This document shows, piece by piece, positions 22,996-36,139 of a stretch of 64,000 nt of DNA. Both the position numbers and the translations under genes were made by a program. Below the pieces are notes generated by a model. The model searched no databases. It worked only from the letters and a program-made list of their open reading frames with translations, and was not told the DNA's origin. Each line of letters opens with the position of its first letter. Positions within the stretch are counted from its first letter, which is position 1. The stretch is from Psoroptes ovis (Eukaryota > Arthropoda > Arachnida > Sarcoptiformes > Psoroptidae), in contig PQWQ01000009.1 in NCBI GenBank assembly GCA_002943765.1, positions 1,364,001-1,428,000 on the forward strand. The letters are read 5' to 3'.

Positions 22996-25534
22996 GTTTT
23001 TACCTTATCTTCTTCTTCATTCCGATCGATTATTGATTTAATAAGATAATATTAATTGAAAACTATTCAGCTGTTTTACTGTTTTACCATATTTTACATG
23101 GAAATTTTTGCACAAAATTGAATAATTATTACATTTTATTATTATGTTTAATTACTTGAATTTTCCTTTTCTTTTTCAGATCATTTCATTTATTAATTCA
23201 TTTATCAAATTAATTCAATATTTTTTTGCTTTGTATATAGAATAATGAAATTTGCTATTTTCCAATAATAATCACTAAACAATATCCAAGTGAAGAATAT
23301 TTAAAAACGATCGGAAATATAAATTCAATGGAAAATGAAATATATAGAAATTTATGTCAATCGGATGTTATCATTGAAGAATATGAGATTAATAATAATA
23401 ATAATAATAATGGTCAAACATCATTTTCATCATCATCATCAACATTATCGATCGTTATAATTGAAATGGCACACATGTATTATCATGTAAGCACATCAAA
23501 AGGATCGAAAATATATCGTTTAAATGGTAAAAATTTTTATGCTGATATTGTATGGACACCATCATCATATGATTGGAATCGTTTGATATTTTCAGTAAAA
23601 TTATATAAATTATTTGAACAACAATATAATAATAATAATGATAATGATAATAAAAATGGACGGCCGGAAATAAATGATAATAATAAAAGGCCTGATTTTG
23701 AGCCAGAATATTTTATATTGGACAATGTTAGTACATTTTTAATTATGCCAACCGATATTGAAGTAATGATATTTTTCAATACAAATGAATTTTGTATTGT
23801 AAATTATTTCACTAAAAATGTATGTATTGTAATAGTATTATTATTTATATTATTATTTTCTAAATCATTTTCAATCAAACACAAAAAAATATAAATAATA
23901 ATTCATTTATTTATTTATGTTTCAATACAAATAGTGTGGCCGAAGATCGACAAAAGATTTATTTGGTTGTGTCGATGATTATGATACTGATTATGATGAT
24001 GATGATCGTCGTCGTCCTCCTAATGAATTGTCAAATGGAACGAATAGAAATGACAATAATAATAATAATAATAATCGACCACATAATATGACAATTGTCA
24101 ATATTTTCGATTCGTCAAAAAATCGATCATCAAATGAACCATTAAATAATTCGATGAAAAATATCGTTGAATCATTGATTACAAAAATGCCAACAACAAC
24201 AACAACTACAGCAACAATAACATCGACAGTTACGACAGCCAAAACAATGTCTCAAATCACTTTGGATAATTTGAAAAATTCAGATGATGTAACAATGGCT
24301 AATGAAATGAATAGAAAACTTTTTTCAGAAATAATACCGACGACTACAACAACAACAACAATGATACCGCAAATTAAAGAATCAATAATGGAAAACATTT
24401 CAAATACAGATTCTTTCATTAATAACACTAATAATAATAATGAAATCATTTCATATGAAACATCAACATCAATTTCGGTATCGAATTCGTTCGAATCGAC
24501 AACATCTTCATTCGATGAAAATGATTCAATTCAATCAAATGATCAAACCGAATTATCAGCAAAAAAACAGCGAAAAACTTCATCATCATCATCATCAACA
24601 ATGATTATTGTTACTACCGATAATGACCTTCAAACAAAGATGATTACACCACCCGGTAATTATACAGCTACATCATCGACAACAGTAGAATCTAAATCGA
24701 TACTTTGTAATAATAATAATAATAAAAATAATAATAATTATGATATAATAACCACAACAAATGAATCGATTAAATCGAATTCATCGAACTCTAATCATGA
24801 ATTTGATAATAATGATTCATTTACAGCTGTCAGCATTTTGAAAACTAATCATAATAATTATTTGGATCCAAATAAAAATAAAAGTAATCATGGAAATAAT
24901 AATAATAATAATAATCAATCGAATGAATCTTCTTCAACAAACAATAATCAGTTGAATGATGATCAGATTTTTTCCAAAGATATTACATGTGATATTGATT
25001 GTGTTTTATTGAAAGCACAGAAATTTTCACCCAATTTCATTATTAATTATGATCAAGATAATAGAAAACGTGATATAATCAACGAAAATGGTGATAATAG
25101 TGATTTAAATCGTAATCATTTTTCAATGATAATAAAAATATTATTATCAAATGAATTTCATCACCATTTTCTTCGAAATGGTTCCATATTATTTACTCGT
25201 ATAATTTTACGAGGTTAGTATCTTGTGTGTGTTTGTGATTGTTTTTTTTTATCCGATATAAATCGTTGGACTATTTATTGTCAAGATTTAAATCACATTA
25301 TTTTGAATTTTTTTTTTTATTTTAATAATAATAATGATAATCAATTTTATTTTCATTTTTTTATTCCATTCAACTATAGGCTTAAAATTCTGTTGCATAA
25401 CACTAGCTATCGTTGGTATTTTACTAATATTGATTTTATCATTATTACATTATATTCAATGGAAAAATTTTCGTGCCGATATATTTTCTTATATAATGTT
25501 ATCATTTTTTACACAAAAACTTAAACAAACATGA
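22561..25534 (+). CDS. Unrecognised type I membrane protein with Cys-containing ectodomain and Asn/Thr-rich stalk, whole spliced gene
   Basis: Exons 22561-22995, 23241-23819, 23935-25213 and 25380-25534 give 815 aa. Residues 1-18 (MKISLIFLLIISIKSLKA) look like a cleaved signal peptide, which is why this ATG was chosen over the in-frame ATG at 22510. The next ~340 residues form an ectodomain with ten cysteines before the low-complexity region. Strands such as YALLFKRNLIWLFD and SKIYRLNGKNFYADIVW faintly recall hemopexin-type propeller blades; this is a weak resemblance. Then comes a DYDTDYDDDD acidic patch, a long Asn/Thr/Ser-rich stalk with many N-glycosylation sequons, a membrane segment (ITLAIVGILLILILSLLHYI) and a ~28-residue basic-leaning tail. 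Likely a glycosylated surface protein. I do not know its family or function. The exon 1 donor could be 22951 instead of 22996; both keep frame. Confidence 0.78.
23241..23819 (+). CDS. Membrane protein exon 2: ectodomain core
   Basis: 193 codons after ATATAG. Contains NNEICYFPIIITKQYPSEEY, IVIIEMAHMYYHV and YFILDNVSTFLIM, alternating strand-like and loop segments, plus two short Asn/Asp repeats. Donor GTATGT, phase 0. Confidence 0.78.
23935..25213 (+). CDS. Membrane protein exon 3: acidic patch and Asn/Thr/Ser-rich stalk
   Basis: Opens CGRRSTKDLFGCVDDYDTD and runs 426 codons of mostly low-complexity sequence with Asn, Thr and Ser runs, then a less repetitive part with DITCDIDCVLL before the membrane. 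Ends phase 1 at CGA G|GTTAGT. Confidence 0.78.
25380..25534 (+). CDS. Membrane protein exon 4: transmembrane segment and tail
   Basis: Phase 1 join gives GLKFCCITLAIVGILLILIL, a clear single membrane helix, then HYIQWKNFRADIFSYIM and a short tail to TGA at 25532-25534. The frame fits exon 3 exactly. Confidence 0.82.
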
Positions 25535-25613
25535 ATAATTCACACAAACACACTAATAGCAAAGAAAGACGAATTATAGTCATTATTATTTATTAATATT
25601 ATTTGTCTATGTA

Positions 25614-25694
25614 TTAGCCTGTCCGGAAAGTTCTTGTCGATTTTCGTGATCAACTCTAATTGATTAAGTGGAATGAACTTTTCGGACGATCTAA
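25614..25694 (+). mobile_element. Foldback element (mariner-type MITE), subgroup 2
   Basis: TTAGCCTGTCCGGAAAG to CTTTTCGGACGATCTAA, inverted, with the GATCAACTCTAATTGATTAAG core. Just 79 bases after the membrane-protein stop codon; first of the 25.6-30.8 kb cluster. Confidence 0.8.
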
Positions 25695-26266
25695 TATTTT
25701 CCAAGCTTATTATTATTATTATTATTGATATTGATATTTAGGGATATTATGTATGATATACTGATTTGTAGTCCAATACACACGAAAAAATTGATCTAAT
25801 GGATGAATCTATTCAAAATCACTGAAAGAAAAAAAGTAAATTTTGTTCTTCGTTCGTTTGTTTGTTTGCAAATCATTTAAGTCAACCAAACAAATAAAAC
25901 AAATATTGAATTGTAAGATGCATATTTCGTTATGTTTTCTTCAAGCAAAAACATTTTTCGTTTCTCATTTGAAATAAAAGAAAAAATTCATCGAATAAAA
26001 TACAAATCAATTCATGAGGATATATCTCAATTTGGATGAATGAATGTTCGGGAAATTCGGCGAAAAGGGTTATTTCTTCGTCCCAAAAAAATTTCGACCA
26101 TTTTCGCGTGTATACTGTATGAATATATTTCCAGAAACAAAAGAACGTTAAAAAAAAATTTTCCCTTAATTACTTTGAAAAATTACTTTGAAACAAAAGA
26201 ATTTCTTCTTATGCAAAAATGAAATTCAAAAGACACAATAAGAATTGTGTCGTAATTTACATTATA

Positions 26267-26348
26267 TTAAGTTGTCCGGAAAATTCTGGCCGATTTTTAT
26301 CAGCAACTAACTATTGATAAATCGAAATGAACATTTCGGACAACGTAA
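26267..26348 (+). mobile_element. Foldback element (mariner-type MITE), subgroup 2
   Basis: TTAAGTTGTCCGGAAAATTC to ACATTTCGGACAACGTAA. Core CAGCAACTAACTATTGATAA is a diverged subgroup 2 form. Confidence 0.78.
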
Positions 26349-28315
26349 ATAAATAAATCTCAAGTATGTATTCATTGTATATTCATTTGTGAATTATTAT
26401 TATTATTATCATAATGATCATGATGATCATCATCATTACATAATCACATAATAATCAAATAATAATTGAAAATAAATGAAAATACAGAAAAAAAAAATTA
26501 TAATTTTATTATGTTGTTTTATTATTATTTGACATCTATCTACACACATTCATACATTCACATTCACATTCAAAAACGAATGAATGAATAAATGTTTTCA
26601 AAAAAAAAAAAAAAAAAAAATGAATCATTAATCGTTAGTCATTGTAAATGGATAGAAATAGTTGAAACAAAAATAAAAATAAAACTGTTTCAACCATAAT
26701 CATTTATTATTATTATAATAATAATCGTTGTGATGACACACACAGACAAATAGACACACACAAAGAGCATATAAAATGTGCATAAATTTTTTCATTCATT
26801 CATTCATTCAATTTTAATTAAGATGAATTGATTTTTTCCAAATTCAACCATTTCAACAGCAATCATTCGTGGTCAAAAAATTGTGCGCTCAGTGGTAGCT
26901 TAGACATAGTCAACAATGAGTTTTGAATATATTAATTTATGCTTCATATCATTATTGTTATTTGTGTAATTGAAAATGAATTGCCGATAATTTTTTGGAA
27001 TCAATTGATCCATATCAATTAATCTATTTATCATGTTAACTCTTAACAATTATTATAATAATTATAAAATGATAATTATTGTCATTTAGAATAAATGACA
27101 TTCGAATAAATCATCATTTAATTCATTGTTTTTGGGTGTTTTTGTGTGCTCATTTTATGGCTCATCATCATCGATATATTATTCTATTTTCGATCCATCA
27201 TTTTCGATTCGATCTATAAACATCTGTTTCAATCAAACACACACACATACATACACGAAATAATTTCTTTAATTTGTGAACCTTTTTTGTTTCCGAAAAA
27301 TAAATAATCATTTGATTGATCCATTTTTTTTTCTAGCGTTTTGACCTCTGTTTGTTGGCTCAGAATGTTGAACAAAACAAAACAAAAGAAACGATATCAA
27401 ACCATCTCAAAGCCAATGAACAAAAAGAGCATTATTAAACATCGATAATTTTTCCATTTTTTTTTTTTTTGATCTTCAATCATCATCATCATCATGCAAA
27501 GTCAATGTGTTTTTTTTTGTGGTGTATTTATATATATGTATGGTGCGTGTAAAATGATCAATTTATTTGCATTGATCGTTTCAAAAATAATAATAATAAT
27601 TTTCGAAAAAAATTATCCATCATAAATCAAAATAAAATGGTATGTATGTATTGAATGAATTTATATTTTCGAAAATATAAACACATATAAATATTATAAT
27701 ATTTATATTACACACACAGACACACACACAAACAAAAAAAAATGAATAAACAAATACGATTTAAATAGATGTTTATTTGAGCCAACCAGACCAGACCAGA
27801 CCAAACCAAACAAACAACCAACCAACAAACCGATAGACCCATAGAGAGAGAGCGAGCGAATAGAATTGAATGAACGCAAATAAAACGATCCATTTTTCAC
27901 CACCATTATTATTATTATTTTTGGTTTTTCAAAAAAAGAAAATGTGAAATGAAACTTGTAATCATAAGAAAATAATAGAAAAATATAAATAACAATCGAA
28001 AAAATAAATGGAAATTTGAACAAAGCATTTGAAAAATAAACCAAAATAATAGATTTTTGTTTGATTCCATTTCTTATGATGATCATCATCAGAATATAAA
28101 CCCAATTCCTTTTCGCATTTAGCGTTTTGCTTTGTTTCATTTTTTAATGTCATGAAATTTTCCCAAGATTTCATATGCTGCTTTGTTATTATATTATATT
28201 ATATCATAGCACTATGATCATATAATATGATGATGATCATCATCACATTGAAACATTGAGAGATAATAATAATAATGATTGTAATCGTAAACAATGAGAA
28301 TGATAGCAATATATT

Positions 28316-28396
28316 TTGGGTTGTACGAAAAGTTTTGGGCGATTTTCATTAGCAATTCTATCTGATTAAGCCGAATGAACTTTTCGGACAGCTTAA
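28316..28396 (+). mobile_element. Foldback element (mariner-type MITE), subgroup 2
   Basis: TTGGGTTGTACGAAAAGTTT to CTTTTCGGACAGCTTAA. Core CAATTCTATCTGATTAAGCC. Confidence 0.78.
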
Positions 28397-28684
28397 TACA
28401 TTGATCATCATAAATGATCATGCAATAGATTTTTTTTTATTTTTTGATTCAATCATAGCTTATGATGAAAAATGAAAAAAAAAACAAAAATTTACAATTG
28501 AATTTTGTTGATCGAAATCATCAAATATATATTTTTTCATTTTTCATATCCATTTATAATTGTGTTTTGTATTGATTTTCGCATTTTTCGATTGAAAAAT
28601 GCTTGCTTGAAAAATTTTCGTCGAAAATTAAATAAAATAAAATCCCCAATTCAGCTCGAAATTTTTACCCGATTTTTTTTTGTA

Positions 28685-28766
28685 TTAGATTGTCCGAAAA
28701 GTTTTTGCCGATTATATCCGTAGGAAATCATGAGAAAATCGGCAAAAACTTATCGGAAAACCTTAA
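28685..28766 (+). mobile_element. Foldback element (mariner-type MITE), subgroup 1
   Basis: TTAGATTGTCCGAAAAGTTT to ACTTATCGGAAAACCTTAA, with inner inverted GCCGAT/ATCGGC and core TATATCCGTAGGAAATCATG, close to the 15.97 kb copy. Confidence 0.8.
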
Positions 28767-29188
28767 TATTTATTGAAATAAAAAATTAAAGCAACCATAT
28801 TCAGCCCATAAAAACTAGTGCAACAAAAAAAAAAAAAAAATCGAAATAAAAATCGAAAAATCATCAAAAAACATTAATCAATCAATAATCATTTTTGTGT
28901 TTGTGTGTATACTCGCTGAACAAACATGCACAAATATTGAACCCAAACACAACACACAAACATAAATAATTTCTTTTATAATTCATTTTGTACCAATGCA
29001 TGGACAATGGTATAAATGATAATAATAATAATAATAATAATAGAAAAGAATGAAATGAATGAAATGAAACGAAGATAATAGAATAATAGCGAAATATGAA
29101 TAGAAACATCGACCCAAAAACTTTTCAACAATGATTTCTCAGTTACTAGGCCAATTTTCAATTCATTTTTTGGCTGATTTGCAATGTA

Positions 29189-29278
29189 TTAGGTTGTCCG
29201 ATAAGTTTTCGCCGATTTACTCATAATTCCGTACAATATAATCGGTAAAAACTTATCGGACAACCTAAAACATAGTAC
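29189..29278 (-). mobile_element. Foldback element (mariner-type MITE), subgroup 1, reversed
   Basis: TTAGGTTGTCCGATAAGTTT to AACTTATCGGACAACCTAA, near-perfect inverted ends; core ACAATATAATCGG is the reverse of the subgroup 1 orientation. Confidence 0.82.
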
Positions 29279-30434
29279 AGTGTGTACACTGATGATGGTG
29301 TACATATTGTACCGATTGAACTGAATATTTTCATGTGAAAATCTTGGCCCAAAAAAAAAATTTTGAAAATTCAAATCTTTTTCAATTTTCCCAATTTTAA
29401 AATTGAAATAATGCAAAAAATATTTAAAAATACTCTTCTTGCTGTAACCAAGCAACTCATAACCATTTATGCATTGAATTTTTAAAAATATTTTCTTGAA
29501 TTGCCATGATATTCCAAAAAAAAAAAAAAATAATTTCGTGTATTTACATATATAAAAGTGTCGAATGAATGAAAATTATTCAAAAAATAATTTTTATGAA
29601 AAACATTTTTTGAAAAATTGTCGAAAAAGGTAAAACTAAATTCTCAAGATGTTTAGATGTGTAGATTTACGACCAATAAAAACTAGATTATTTCAAATCT
29701 AATCTTAGATGATTTCAATTCAATTCTTCAAAAAAAAAAAAAAAATATGAACAAATATCCAAAACTGAATCATTATGTGTATTTGATTTTGAATTTATTT
29801 GAAATGTTTTCATGTTTATTTATTTATTTCGTGTTATTTTTGCTTTCGAAAAATTTTAAATTTACGAATTGATACGATGCTCAATAATCATTGTTAATGT
29901 ATGGAAAAATCTTAGAAAATCCATGTCTAAAATGAGCATTTGATTGCATTGAAAAATCCAAATATTTTTGAGTAGATGTGAATGAAATATAAATTTTTCA
30001 ATTTTTGAATTTTCCTAAAAAATTTAAAATCCATTATATTATTTCATATTTTCTTTGAATTTCTTGAATTGAATTCTTCTTTGATTAATACGATATTAAT
30101 TTCTCATGAAAAAAAAATTGAATCATTTGATATTGTATCATATTGTATAATAATATATGTTTGAGTGTGTGTGTGTTTGGGTCAAATAAATTTTTTTTTT
30201 ATTTTTATTAAATCCATATGTGAAAAAAAAATGTGAGACCATAGAATATATGTGAGACCATTTTGACTGTTGTACATGATTTTTTTTTTTTTTTTTTTTT
30301 TTTGACTGCTACCCGAGAAACGATATGAGAAAAATCTCCGAATGTTTCAATGTTATGCGGATGCAAATAATAATTTGATGATAGAATATTTAGCTTCATC
30401 ATTTCTATTTTTTTTACTGAACAGAATTTAAATA

Positions 30435-30514
30435 TTAGTTTGTCCGAAAAGTTCATTCCGATTTATGGATAGAGTTGCTAATGAAAATCAACCAGAGCTT
30501 TCTGGACAACCTAA
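30435..30514 (-). mobile_element. Foldback element (mariner-type MITE), subgroup 2, reversed
   Basis: TTAGTTTGTCCGAAAAGTTC to AGCTTTCTGGACAACCTAA, core TTATGGATAGAGTTGCTAATG. Confidence 0.8.
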
Positions 30515-30748
30515 CATTATATAAATATTCATTTGTGCTTAAAATCTATGCATCTACGATTCACATTTTCTCTTTTTGTTCAGCTTTCATAAAAGCATCT
30601 CAATGCAACCAATCTAATGACTAATATTTCTATTCGGTCTCGTATTTGTGTCTTTTTTCCAATTTTTACATCTTTTAAATATATTTTTTTTTTCAAAAAA
30701 TAAGCACCTCCAATGCGCACGCTTCCCCGCATTGCATTATTTTTTTTA

Positions 30749-30828
30749 TTAGGTTGTCCGAAAAATTTATTTTGCCTAATGAATAGAGTTGCACATGAAA
30801 ATCGGCCAGAACTTTTCGGACAGCCTAA
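30749..30828 (-). mobile_element. Foldback element (mariner-type MITE), subgroup 2, reversed
   Basis: TTAGGTTGTCCGAAAAATTT to AACTTTTCGGACAGCCTAA, core CTAATGAATAGAGTTGCAC. Only 234 bases from the previous copy, same orientation. Confidence 0.82.
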
Positions 30829-33800
30829 TATATCAAATGCGATTATATATTGATAATAATGATATGAAATGTTTCACATTTTGCTTTAAAAAATATATTT
30901 GTGTGTGTGTGCATATGAAACAAAAAATATCTGAGTTGAATCCATAAAGATTTCTTCTCTTTTTTTCTCTCGGGTTTTTTTTTCAATGATTTTCACTGAT
31001 ATTCAATTCGACTCCAAAAACTATTGAACGAACAAAATGAACAGCATTCATTCAATGACAAAATGAATCGAATTCAATTTTTTTTCATTAATATTTTTTT
31101 TTGTATTTCGTGGGTGAAAACAATAAAAAAAAAATTTTATTTTATTTTTCATTTTTGTTCCTTGGGAAATCACATAGTCGCCTGCTATTTTGGTTTCTCC
31201 CATTTCATTTCCATTTCAAATATTTCCATTCTGTTCACATGAAATTGTTTTGTAATGTTTTATTTTTTTCCGAGGTTATATCGTTTACAATCGAGAGATA
31301 GAGAGTTGCTAGAAACAGCAGCAACGAAAAAAATAACCCCTAAAAAAAGCAGCAGAATAATAAGAATGATTGCTTGTACAAAAAAAGAAAGAAAGAATCG
31401 AATAATTCTGAATGAATGAATGAATGAATTCTTTGAATGAATGAATCAATGTATTCTCAATGTATTTGTATTTGAATTCGATTCGATTTGTATTCGATTT
31501 TTCTTTTTTCTTCTCAAGAAAATTTTCTTGAAGAAAAACTAAAAATGAAAAGAAAAGCTAAAATTTGTTTGTACGCGCGCGTGTTTTTTTTTTCGTGTTT
31601 CCAAGATGTATATATGAATGTGTATATGAAATGATTGTATACATACAGACAATGCCTAAAATATATACCAAATATAAATATAAGAAGACAAGAAATTATT
31701 TTTGGGGCCCGATTTGACAGTTATTATTATTTTTCTTCTTATTCATCTTCATCTCCTTCATCTCTCTATCTTAATTCTTGTCTATTTTTTTTTTATTTAT
31801 TCGTTTTTGTTCCTTGATTTTAGCTTTGATGTTTGGATAATAATAATAATAATAATCAAAATAATCACAATCACAATAAAACCAGTTAATGTATTATTGT
31901 ATTATTTCAGTATCAAAAAAAATATATATAAACCAAGAGAAAAAAATAATTCTTCTTTTCAATTAAATTCTATTAAAAATTTTCATGTTTGTCTATGAGA
32001 ATATTCGTCTTCTTATTATTATTATCATCATTATTAATGATTTGTATTTGTATTCATTCATTGATTTTTTTTATATTTTTTTTTTTCTTAAATGAATTTT
32101 CATCATTTGGACAATCAAAATTCACAAAGATTCCAAATTTAAGAATTGAAAAAGTCCGCATTTTCTCCAAAATACATACAGTACAGTTCAGTTTAGTTTG
32201 CCCAAAAAATTCATTTCCATATTCATTTCATTTCACATTATTCATATAAACATCTACGAAAATGAAACATTTAAACTAAACGAAACATTCAAACGAAACA
32301 ATGCATACATACACAAACATAAGAAAAATTGAATGTCTATTAATTCTTAATTCTTTTGTTGTTGACTAGTGTTGTGTGTGTGTGTGTGCAATCTTTTCGA
32401 TTTCATTTTCATTTTCATTCTTCTGTCTGTGTTTGTTTTGTTTGTGTTTGTGTAACGCACCATTTTTTCATTCATTCATTTTCTTTTCCCAAACATTTAT
32501 CTATTCCGAAAAAAAAAACAAAATAGATATTTGAATGCGCTGCATTCAATTCAATTCATTCATTTATTCATTCATTCATTCATTCATCGATGTTTATGAA
32601 GAACCAAATACACACACAAAAATAGAAAATTAATTTTTTTTTTTTGCTTACTTGTTTCATTTATTCAATGTTTGTTTTTTTTTCTGTGTATGTATTTTAT
32701 TTAAATGTTTTTTGTTCATTGATTTTGTGAATTTTTTTTTCGATTTTTTTTTTCAATTTTCGTATTTGTCTCAATGTATCATCATCTATTCATCCACTGA
32801 TTGTCCACGCAAAATCTTTGATTTTTTTTCATTTCATTGGATTTAGTCGTTAAAAAACAAAAATTTTTGATTTTCACTTTCAAAAAACTGTTTTGTTATC
32901 ATCGAAAATTTGAATATTTTGAAATTTGCTTATGTTTTCTTTTGTTCAAATGATTAGATCAACAGCAGCAGCTTCGATTCATTTTAAATTCATCAAAATC
33001 TAAAAATTCAAAAATCAAAAAATCCTTAATTTAAATTCAAATAAGGGATCTTTTATTTTTTGAAATTTCATCTTCGTCTCTTTTAGTCGATATAATCATC
33101 GATGAAAATGTAAGTCAAAATTTATAATTTTTTTTGAAGAATTAATAATTATTTCATAAAATTTCAGACAGGAATTATGATGGAATTCATCTTGAATTCC
33201 CCAAGAATGATTGTGGAATATTTTTGATTTGAAAAAATGAAAAAACTCTTGCCCCTTACAAAAATTTGAAATTTCCTGGTCATAATTGAATTTTCTGTGA
33301 ACCATTGATTGAAGGAAATTTCTTTTTTTTCTTCGATTCATTTATTTTCTTATTTCATTTCATTCAATCATTCATTCACATTGATTTTCCAACCAACCAT
33401 CCGTTGATTTGATTGCCACACACATTGCTTGTATTATTTTTTACAACAATTGTCTCAATTTTGAGAAATTTCTTATTTCTTTGATTTTTTTTAAAGAAAA
33501 CCCGAATAATTCTTGTGTTTGTGGCAATTGTCGATGTGTTTGAGTGTCTTTGTATGAATGTGGGTCTCTGTGTGTGTGTGTGTGTGTGTCTTGTATCCAA
33601 TTTGCCAATTATTTTCAATTACTCGATGTTATTTCATGAGGTTTTCGCTTCTTCTTCTTCCTTCTTGATTATTGTTCAACAAAATTTATTTATTTTTCCA
33701 ATCAATTTTGTTTTCATTCAAAATGACAGTAAATTAAAAATTTTGCCGGTCTATTTTCTTCTGGCTCGGCTTTTTTTTTTCTCTGTGTGTTTGTGTATAC

Positions 33801-35997
33801 ATCGTTCATTTTTGCCAACACCACACACAAACAAACAAGAGACAAATTGATTGATTTATTATTGTTGTTATCCAAAAAAAAAGTGTAATCAAACATGTTT
33901 ATTTAATCCATCAAAAATAAAAATTCAATGGCAAATAAATAAGATGAATTTTTGCTTGAGTTTTTATTTTGTTTGTGCATCAAAAAGAAAGATAATTTAT
34001 TGTTTGTTCATCATACATCAATATGAATACAGGAACAAATAATGCTGAATTGAATCGAAATATATATTTATTTGAATTTCAAATATTTATTTATTCATTT
34101 ATTTTTCGTTTCGTTTTTCTTTGTCTAAAATAATTGCAATTTTGACAAGATGTAGTTTGATTTTTTCAGGTTTCATCGAATGAAAATAAAATTCTAAAGA
34201 ATTTTGCTAAATTAGAAACAAATATTCATTGTGTATGAATTGTAAGAAATTTATTTAAATTTATTTTTGTATCAAAAAAAAAGAATCATTAAAATGTCGA
34301 AATGATATTAAAATGAATTTCATTTTGAAATTCATATTACTAACAATGAAAAATTTTTCCAGCTAAAATTTCCCCATCCAAAATCTATGAACTTTAATAA
34401 TTTGTCTCATTGTTGTTTTATGAACGTGAATGAAATTGATAGCTGAGTGAGTGAGTGAGTAAAAGTCGTGAAATATAAAAATTAATGTCTCTCTGTCATC
34501 AACAAGATTTGTGTCTTGGATGTTTTTTGTTGTTTTGTTCTTGATGACAAAGTTTTATTTCAATCTCTCTCTCTTTTTTGCAAAAATTAAAAATGAATCA
34601 AATTAATTCATCATTAGTTGGTGAACATTTATGCATTATTCATAATTGAAACAATCAAAACAAATGCATCGACCAATGATGGGTCAAGGCAAAAGGGTTT
34701 TCTAACCATTTTTGATTCAAAAATTTTTCATATAAATTTTCAATATGTGTGTATCATTAATGATTTCAATGCAGTATGAAAAAATAAGAATTTCTTCCCA
34801 TATACCCAAGTCATACAATATACATCAAAACATTCAAAGAAATATATTAGAAATACATTTAGTTGTTTATTGTCATATATCAATAATAACAATTATTTTC
34901 ATTTATTTTTATATTTCTAATATTTCCCGTTTCATTTTATTCACCAACCATATTTTTATTGATCCAACTTATGGATCCAAGTAGCAGAATCAAAAAAAAA
35001 AAAAAAATCGACAGCAGCAACAGCACCAGACTTCAACGAAAACTAGATCAAAAATCCAAAATCAATAGAAAATTTTCAACTTTTTATGATTCATTCATTC
35101 ATTCATTTACACAGAAACAAATATATATATATAAGTTTCAAATGATTTTTATTTTTATTTTTATTTCATTTTTTTGTTTTGTTTTGTTTTGTGTGAACTA
35201 TTGGAAAAAAAAACTATTTTCTCATCGACAACGACGATAATAATAGCAATAATAGTATTATTAATAATAGCAACAACTAACAACCAACCGACAACCAACT
35301 AACGACGATAATAGCGACAACAAAATCATTATCATTTTATTTTATTTTTCACCATGTTTATGTGTCATTAAGAAGATTGGTCGGCCAAAACAAACAAAAA
35401 TAAATGTTCTTTCGAAAATTTATTCTTGTTTGTGGCTGTATACTTTTCAATTAGAAATAAATATGTGAAACACACACACACACATATATTCAACAACAAT
35501 TATCATTAAATTGAAAATCAAGTGAAAATCAAATGAAATAAATATTCCATTAATAGTACACCAACAAACAAATTTCAAATTTCAACTAGCAAATTTCAAG
35601 TAATCATCATCATCATCATCATTATCATTTGTTTCATTCAGCACACACTAAAAAGTCAAAAATTCAAATTTATTTTTTTTTATTTTTATTTTTTTCCCCG
35701 AAAAAAAATAAAATTTTCAATTGAATTGAATTGAATTGAACACATTGGTTTGAAATTGTTTAAATTGTTTTTTTTGTGTGTTTCGACTAATAAAAGCCAT
35801 AATAACAAATACAAATACAAATAGTGTGTTGTGTGCTTCAATCAACATCAACAATAAAATAGTGAAAACATTTTCGTAAATATTCAAAAAACTAATCAAA
35901 GATCAAATAAAATAAAATCAAATCAAATAAAAAAAAATCAACCATTGCTGAATTAAGTAGCCGTTTTTCGATCATCAGTGGCCGAAGATGGCCAGTG

Positions 35998-36139
35998 ATG
36001 AACAAGATGGGCGTACGACGTGGTGTACGTGGATCATTTCGTGGTTCATTACGACGTTATGGTAGTGCCGAATATTCAAGACGTCCCTATAGACATCATA
36101 ATTGGGTATTTCGTAATGGTGAATGGCGTATTGCATTCG
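35998..36139 (+). CDS. SLC4A11: SLC4A11-like isoform B exon 1 (alternative N-terminus)
   Basis: 47 codons, Arg/Gly/Tyr-rich, starting MNKMGVRRGVRGSFRGSLRR and ending NGEWRIAF in phase 1 at G|GTATGT. It stands out from its AT-rich surroundings. The link to the transporter is an inference from phase and from exon 2. An ATG at 35988 in another frame overlaps it. Confidence 0.62.

Larger units (their letters stand above)
25535..35997. other. 10.5 kb intergenic region with a foldback-element cluster
   Basis: Holds seven foldback copies between 25614 and 30828, a T run of 24 at 30280-30303, a GT repeat near 33567-33588, GAAT and TTCA repeats, and an 18-base palindrome at 31514-31531. No convincing gene on either strand. 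The right end should hold the isoform B promoter and 5' UTR of the SLC4A11-like gene. Confidence 0.6.

Noticed and set aside
27780..27860. CCAGACCAGACC / GAGAGAGAGCGAGCG stretch considered as an RNA gene
   Set aside because: Simple tandem repeats without a cloverleaf or paired structure.
27703..28140. 145-residue minus-strand open frame with hydrophobic stretches
   Set aside because: Two further minus-strand frames are open over parts of the same interval, the sequence is low-complexity (GT and GGTCT repeats), and no conserved motif or splice pattern supports it.
33088..33111. Possible 24-base micro-exon between CTTTTAG and GTAAGT
   Set aside because: Ideal-looking borders, but it lies outside any gene model and can arise by chance in 10 kb of AT-rich DNA.
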